Shown one piece after another: positions 35,407-38,316 of a DNA stretch of 38,316 nt (positions are counted from its first letter, which is position 1; every line of letters begins with the position of its first letter). Made by a program: the position numbers and the translations under genes. The DNA comes from an uncultured Prevotellaceae bacterium (lineage in GTDB: Bacteria; Bacteroidota; Bacteroidia; Bacteroidales; Muribaculaceae). The notes beneath the pieces are model-generated. The model had not been told where the DNA came from. It did not search any database and saw only the letters and a list, made by a program, of their open reading frames with translations. The stretch lies in assembly GCA_905210415.1 (NCBI GenBank), contig CAJLWM010000012.1, forward strand, positions 1 to 38,316. Direction: 5' to 3'.

Positions 35407-36663
35407 ATGACAAAAGATCTAATAAAAGTGCTCATTTCAGAATACCAAGACTTCGTGTCACAAGTGGAGCTTATTCCTCGTGATGTGGAACTTGTGGACG
35501 GACTTAATTATGTATTTGTAGGCTTGAGACACGCAGGAAAATCATACTTGATGTTTCAGCGTATAGCGCAATTGATAGCACAAGGACATAAGAAAGAAGA
35601 AATATTGTATTTCAATTTTGAGGATGACCGAATAGACTCTTTGGACGTCAGTGACCTTGACTTGATAAAGACGTGCTACGAAGAAATGTACGACAACCGC
35701 CCCATATTCTTTTTGGACGAAATACAATTGGTGGATATGTGGGAGAAGTTTGCCAGAAGATTAGCCGACCAAAAATATCAAGTATATATAACTGGCAGCA
35801 ATGCCAAAATGCTTAGTAGCGAGATTGCCACTACGCTTGGTGGAAGATATATGATACATGAGGTGTACCCATATTCGCTTAAAGAATATTTGAAGGTTAA
35901 CGGTATTGATATTAATGAAAAGAATTCCACTTATAAGTATGGAAAGCAGATTGTGAAACTGACTAATTTATATTTTCAGCATGGTGGCTTGCCAGAAACA
36001 GTAGGCATGAAAGAACCTCGTTCATGGATGAGTAATCTGTTCAGTAAGATATTCTTTGGCGACTTGGTTGCAAGATACAGAATCCGTAACGATTTTGCAT
36101 TGCGCGTGATGATACGCAAGATGGCCGAGAGTGTAAAGCAGCCTCTCTCGTATAGTAGAATAGCAAGCATAGTCAGTAGTACGGGGAAAAAACTTAGCAC
36201 GGATGCCGCAATAGATTATGTTGGATATATGGCCGAGAGTTGGCTTATATTGCCTTATGAGAATCTGTATGGTAAGTTGCAGGACAAGGAATCTAACCGC
36301 AAGTATTATTTCACGGATAACGGTTTGCTGCATCTTTTTCTTATTGACGCCAATACGTCTTTGCTTGAAAATATAGTAGCGGTAACGCTCAGACGTAAAT
36401 ATGGTGATGGAAGTTATTTTTGGAATAACAAGAATGCAGAAGTGGACTTTGTTGTTCCTGAAGAGGGATTGGCAGTACAAGTGTCATATTCAATGGCTGA
36501 TGCTGACACTTTCAAGCGTGAAACTGATGGGCTTATTAAGCTATCGTCTGTCCAGCCTGTAAAAAGAATGATTGTAGTAACCATGGACGAAGAGCGTATT
36601 GCAGAGAAAGAAGGATTTCAGATAGAACTCATTCCTTTATGGAAATGGTTACTTGAATTCTAA
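35407..36663 (+). CDS. AAA_14 / DUF4143 ATPase
   Basis: A 418-residue protein of the common but poorly understood AAA_14-DUF4143 family. The ATPase part has Walker A VGLRHAGKSYL near residue 38, Walker B RPIFFLDEIQLV near 98 and a sensor-1-like VYITGSNAKML near 128. The DUF4143 part has LYFQHGGLPETVG, a winged-helix segment (PLSYSRIASIVSSTGKKLST), and the nuclease-like end RKYYFTDNGLLHLFL and YFWNNKNAEVDFVVPEEGLAVQVSYS, which keeps the E-V-D-F and Q-V-S pattern of PD-(D/E)XK folds. Genes of this family are mobile and often linked to defence or toxin-like roles, but no activity is settled. It stands alone behind a double operator. Confidence 0.85.
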   Translation: MTKDLIKVLISEYQDFVSQVELIPRDVELVDGLNYVFVGLRHAGKSYLMFQRIAQLIAQGHKKEEILYFNFEDDRIDSLDVSDLDLIKTCYEEMYDNRPIFFLDEIQLVDMWEKFARRLADQKYQVYITGSNAKMLSSEIATTLGGRYMIHEVYPYSLKEYLKVNGIDINEKNSTYKYGKQIVKLTNLYFQHGGLPETVGMKEPRSWMSNLFSKIFFGDLVARYRIRNDFALRVMIRKMAESVKQPLSYSRIASIVSSTGKKLSTDAAIDYVGYMAESWLILPYENLYGKLQDKESNRKYYFTDNGLLHLFLIDANTSLLENIVAVTLRRKYGDGSYFWNNKNAEVDFVVPEEGLAVQVSYSMADADTFKRETDGLIKLSSVQPVKRMIVVTMDEERIAEKEGFQIELIPLWKWLLEF

Positions 36664-36787
36664 CATATAGGAGCGTTTTGTCAACAGACGATGCCTGTAA
36701 TTGACTAAAGATAACATCCTTAGTTGAGCATTGCGTTGCGAAGAGTGGTGCCAGAGGCGTAGCGCCTCCTCAAAAAGAGGGAAGGGG

Positions 36788-37549
36788 TTAGGGAGTGTGG
36801 GTGAGAATTAGGTGCATTAGTTCTTCGTTGGCGTGGTTGTTGATGGATGCGTCGGTTGCTTGGGAGAGGTAGTCGAGGGTGGCGGAGCATTCGCCTGTGA
36901 TATCCACTCCTATTACTTTCTCGTGTGCATAGATGATGCGGAGCACGGCTTGCAATTGCAGCAGGGTCATGTCGCCATTTGTCCAGTCGGTGATGGCATC
37001 TTGCTTTCGCAGCACGTCTTTGTCGATGGAGATGTATACGGGCTCGTGTATCAACTTGCCAACCTTTGATGGCCATGCCTGATGGTGGTCGATCTCGGCT
37101 TGGCTATAAAACAATACCTTTTCGCGCAGGTGAACGGGAATTTGTGAGATAAGCTGGTCGGACGCTCCCACGATGATTATATTCTTTACGAAATGGTTGT
37201 GTAGCAACACGTCGGTCACCCAGCCGCCGCACGAGATGACGCCTTTCCATTGAGGCTGCTGCATGTCGGGGTGATGGTCGAACACAATCAGTGTGAATGG
37301 CTCTTGCAGCCGTGATACCCAATACTCGGTGAGGTAATGAAAATCGCCGGAATCTATGAAATGCAGAGCCTTGGCAGGATAGGGTGCAAGTCTGCGATGC
37401 AGTTCTGCCCTTGCTTGTTCGTCGCAATAGCAATCAACTCCATTGACGTCGCGACAATCCACATGGGTGATGTTGGGGTCGGAGGCAAATGACTCGTAAT
37501 CGTATATGCCTGTGAAGTTGAGGAGTATGATGGGCGTATTCGTTATCAT
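36788..37549 (-). CDS. Arginase-fold (ureohydrolase-like) protein
   Basis: A 253-residue cytoplasmic protein with a divergent ureohydrolase pattern. FIDSGDFHYL near residue 70 stands where GGDHS is usual, LIVFDHHPDMQ near 90 replaces DAHxD, and YISIDKDVLR near 178 replaces SxDxDxxDP. The metal-binding His and Asp residues can therefore all be assigned. GVDITGECS near 225 holds the last conserved acidic residue. The substrate is likely not arginine, given the differences. The ATG at 37549 is chosen because MITNTPIILLNF begins the first strand; an ATG at 37582 is possible. The gap from 36664 to 36787 holds a GAGGCGTAGCGCCTC hairpin and no gene. Confidence 0.72.
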   Translation of the reverse strand: MITNTPIILLNFTGIYDYESFASDPNITHVDCRDVNGVDCYCDEQARAELHRRLAPYPAKALHFIDSGDFHYLTEYWVSRLQEPFTLIVFDHHPDMQQPQWKGVISCGGWVTDVLLHNHFVKNIIIVGASDQLISQIPVHLREKVLFYSQAEIDHHQAWPSKVGKLIHEPVYISIDKDVLRKQDAITDWTNGDMTLLQLQAVLRIIYAHEKVIGVDITGECSATLDYLSQATDASINNHANEELMHLILTHTP

Positions 37550-37615
37550 AGATGCGAAAATACATAATAATCTTGAATACAATCATATATAGAGGTGGAG
37601 AATTATGATTTTTTA

Positions 37616-37655
37616 AACCTGATTCGGCCATTAGTCATATTGCCCGATTTGGGTT
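37616..37655. repeat. Compact copy of the dispersed repeat, 40 bases
   Basis: AACCTGATTCGGCCATTAG and TATTGCCCGATTTGGGTT are imperfect inverted ends that almost touch. The copy abuts the larger element at 37656. Confidence 0.65.
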
Positions 37656-37842
37656 AACCCAATTCGGTCATTAGGGCTCGGATGGATTTCGGAGTTTTAG
37701 AAGTGCAGATTTTGATTGCTTTTTAATGAGTAATAGCAAGCTATTGCGAGTTAAAAACAAACTAAAGATGCCTTATAAAAGCCGAAAGACTCCAAGCAGT
37801 AGAGAAAATTCACATATACGTCCTATTGCCGTGATTTGGGTT
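37656..37842 (-). repeat. Dispersed intergenic repeat, full-length form of about 187 bases
   Basis: Ends AACCCAATTCGGTCATTAGG and, in reverse complement, AACCCAAATCACGGCAATAG, form imperfect 20-base inverted repeats. The inner part has a second inverted repeat (37718-37757, TTTTTAA and AATAGC with their complements). The parts next to the ends match 19933-20014 and 6209-6248. No coding frame is seen in it. The arrangement is that of a MITE or REP-like element. Confidence 0.7.
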
Positions 37843-37886
37843 AAAGAATTGCGTGCCATGATTGTGGCTAATTCAACTTGATTTAC

Positions 37887-37894
37887 TATCTTTG
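37887..37894 (+). promoter_or_regulatory. Promoter -7 box of dgt
   Basis: TATCTTTG matches TAnnTTTG. The leader of about 73 bases to the ATG contains GGCCATCTGTTGGTGGCC, a small hairpin. Confidence 0.55.
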
Positions 37895-37973
37895 TTTCTG
37901 TGGGTGCAAGTGCGCCCTGAGAGTGGCCATCTGTTGGTGGCCGCCAAGAAAACTATTGCATAAGATACTGGTT

Positions 37974-38316
37974 ATGGCAGAAATGATGAATTGGAATAAG
38001 TTGATATGCGACAAGCGATTGGGGCTGGAGCATTATCACGACAAGGAGAAGGCTGGAGTGCGCAGCGACTTTCAGCGCGACTATGACAGATTGGTGTTTT
38101 CGTCGCCATTCCGTAGGTTGCAGAATAAGACACAGGTGTTTCCTTTGCCAGGAAGTATCTTTGTGCATAACCGTTTGACGCATAGCCTTGAAGTGTCGTG
38201 CGTGGGTCGCTCGCTGGCGCGCGAGGTGGCTATGCAGTTGCGAGAGAAATACGCACAAGAGCCATGGGTGGGCAAACTTGACCATATCGACTCGATAGTG
38301 GCGGCAGCGTGTCTTG
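37974..38316 (+). CDS. dgt: Deoxyguanosinetriphosphate triphosphohydrolase, 5' part
   Basis: The first 114 codons of a dGTPase, cut by the window end. MNWNKLICDKRLGLEHYHDK, RSDFQRDYDRLVFSSPFRRL with LQNKTQVFPLPGS and the first metal-site His in FVHNRLTHSLEVS are typical of the family. dGTPases cleave dGTP to deoxyguanosine and triphosphate and control the dNTP pool. The HD motif itself lies beyond the end. The ATG at 37974 is used; one at 37986 (MNWNKL) fits the family start equally well. Confidence 0.9.
   Translation, partial: MAEMMNWNKLICDKRLGLEHYHDKEKAGVRSDFQRDYDRLVFSSPFRRLQNKTQVFPLPGSIFVHNRLTHSLEVSCVGRSLAREVAMQLREKYAQEPWVGKLDHIDSIVAAACL

Overview
The window looks like a chimeric metagenomic contig. 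Bases 1 to about 4,860 read as a Firmicute of the Lachnospiraceae/Clostridia type: CTG-rich leucine codons, strong GGAG/AGGAG ribosome binding sites, a textbook sigma-A promoter (TTGAAA, 17 bp, TACAAT) and an HD-GYP protein. From about 4,870 to the end it reads as a Bacteroidales genome: promoters of the TAnnTTTG type, weak ribosome binding sites, DUF4249/TonB-receptor and DUF4465 families, Bacteroidales-type ParE and SecA C-terminus, and a shared family of intergenic repeats. The switch falls inside secA, at the strongly conserved AGRGTDI motif, so the 923-residue SecA is most likely an assembly artefact joining two organisms. No CRISPR array, rRNA, tRNA, transposase or phage gene was seen.

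Left arm (1-4.87 kb): a GNAT acetyltransferase, a pectin methylesterase and an HD-GYP phosphodiesterase on the minus strand, then the promoter and first 514 codons of a clostridial secA.

Right arm (4.87-38.3 kb), in order: the 3' half of a Bacteroidales secA; a minus-strand outer-membrane operon (beta-barrel protein with a frameshift, TonB-dependent receptor with an in-frame stop, DUF4249 lipoprotein) whose promoter is preceded by an 11-copy TATC/GATA microsatellite; a LysR regulator and a split ThrE-type exporter with a small membrane protein; a strong promoter and cobalamin riboswitch that lead to a terminator with no recognisable gene between; lgt, a large receiver-like/PEP-synthase-like protein and a long coiled-coil protein; pnp; a divergent pair of secreted lipoproteins (DUF4465, frameshifted, and a three-repeat lipoprotein); a five-gene redox operon ending in oxyR; a minus-strand parE-coaD-ctp operon; three glycosyltransferases; an AAA ATPase/DUF4143 protein behind a double operator; an arginase-fold protein; and the 5' end of dgt.

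The most interesting items are the riboswitch-led transcript without an obvious gene (possible B12-controlled small RNA), the microsatellite upstream of the outer-membrane operon together with nearby slippage-type lesions (possible phase variation, or sequence error), the redox operon, the unusual 990-residue ATP-grasp protein with its coiled-coil neighbour, and a MITE-like repeat family with about 20-bp inverted ends. All gene calls rest on reading motifs by eye; no database search was possible.
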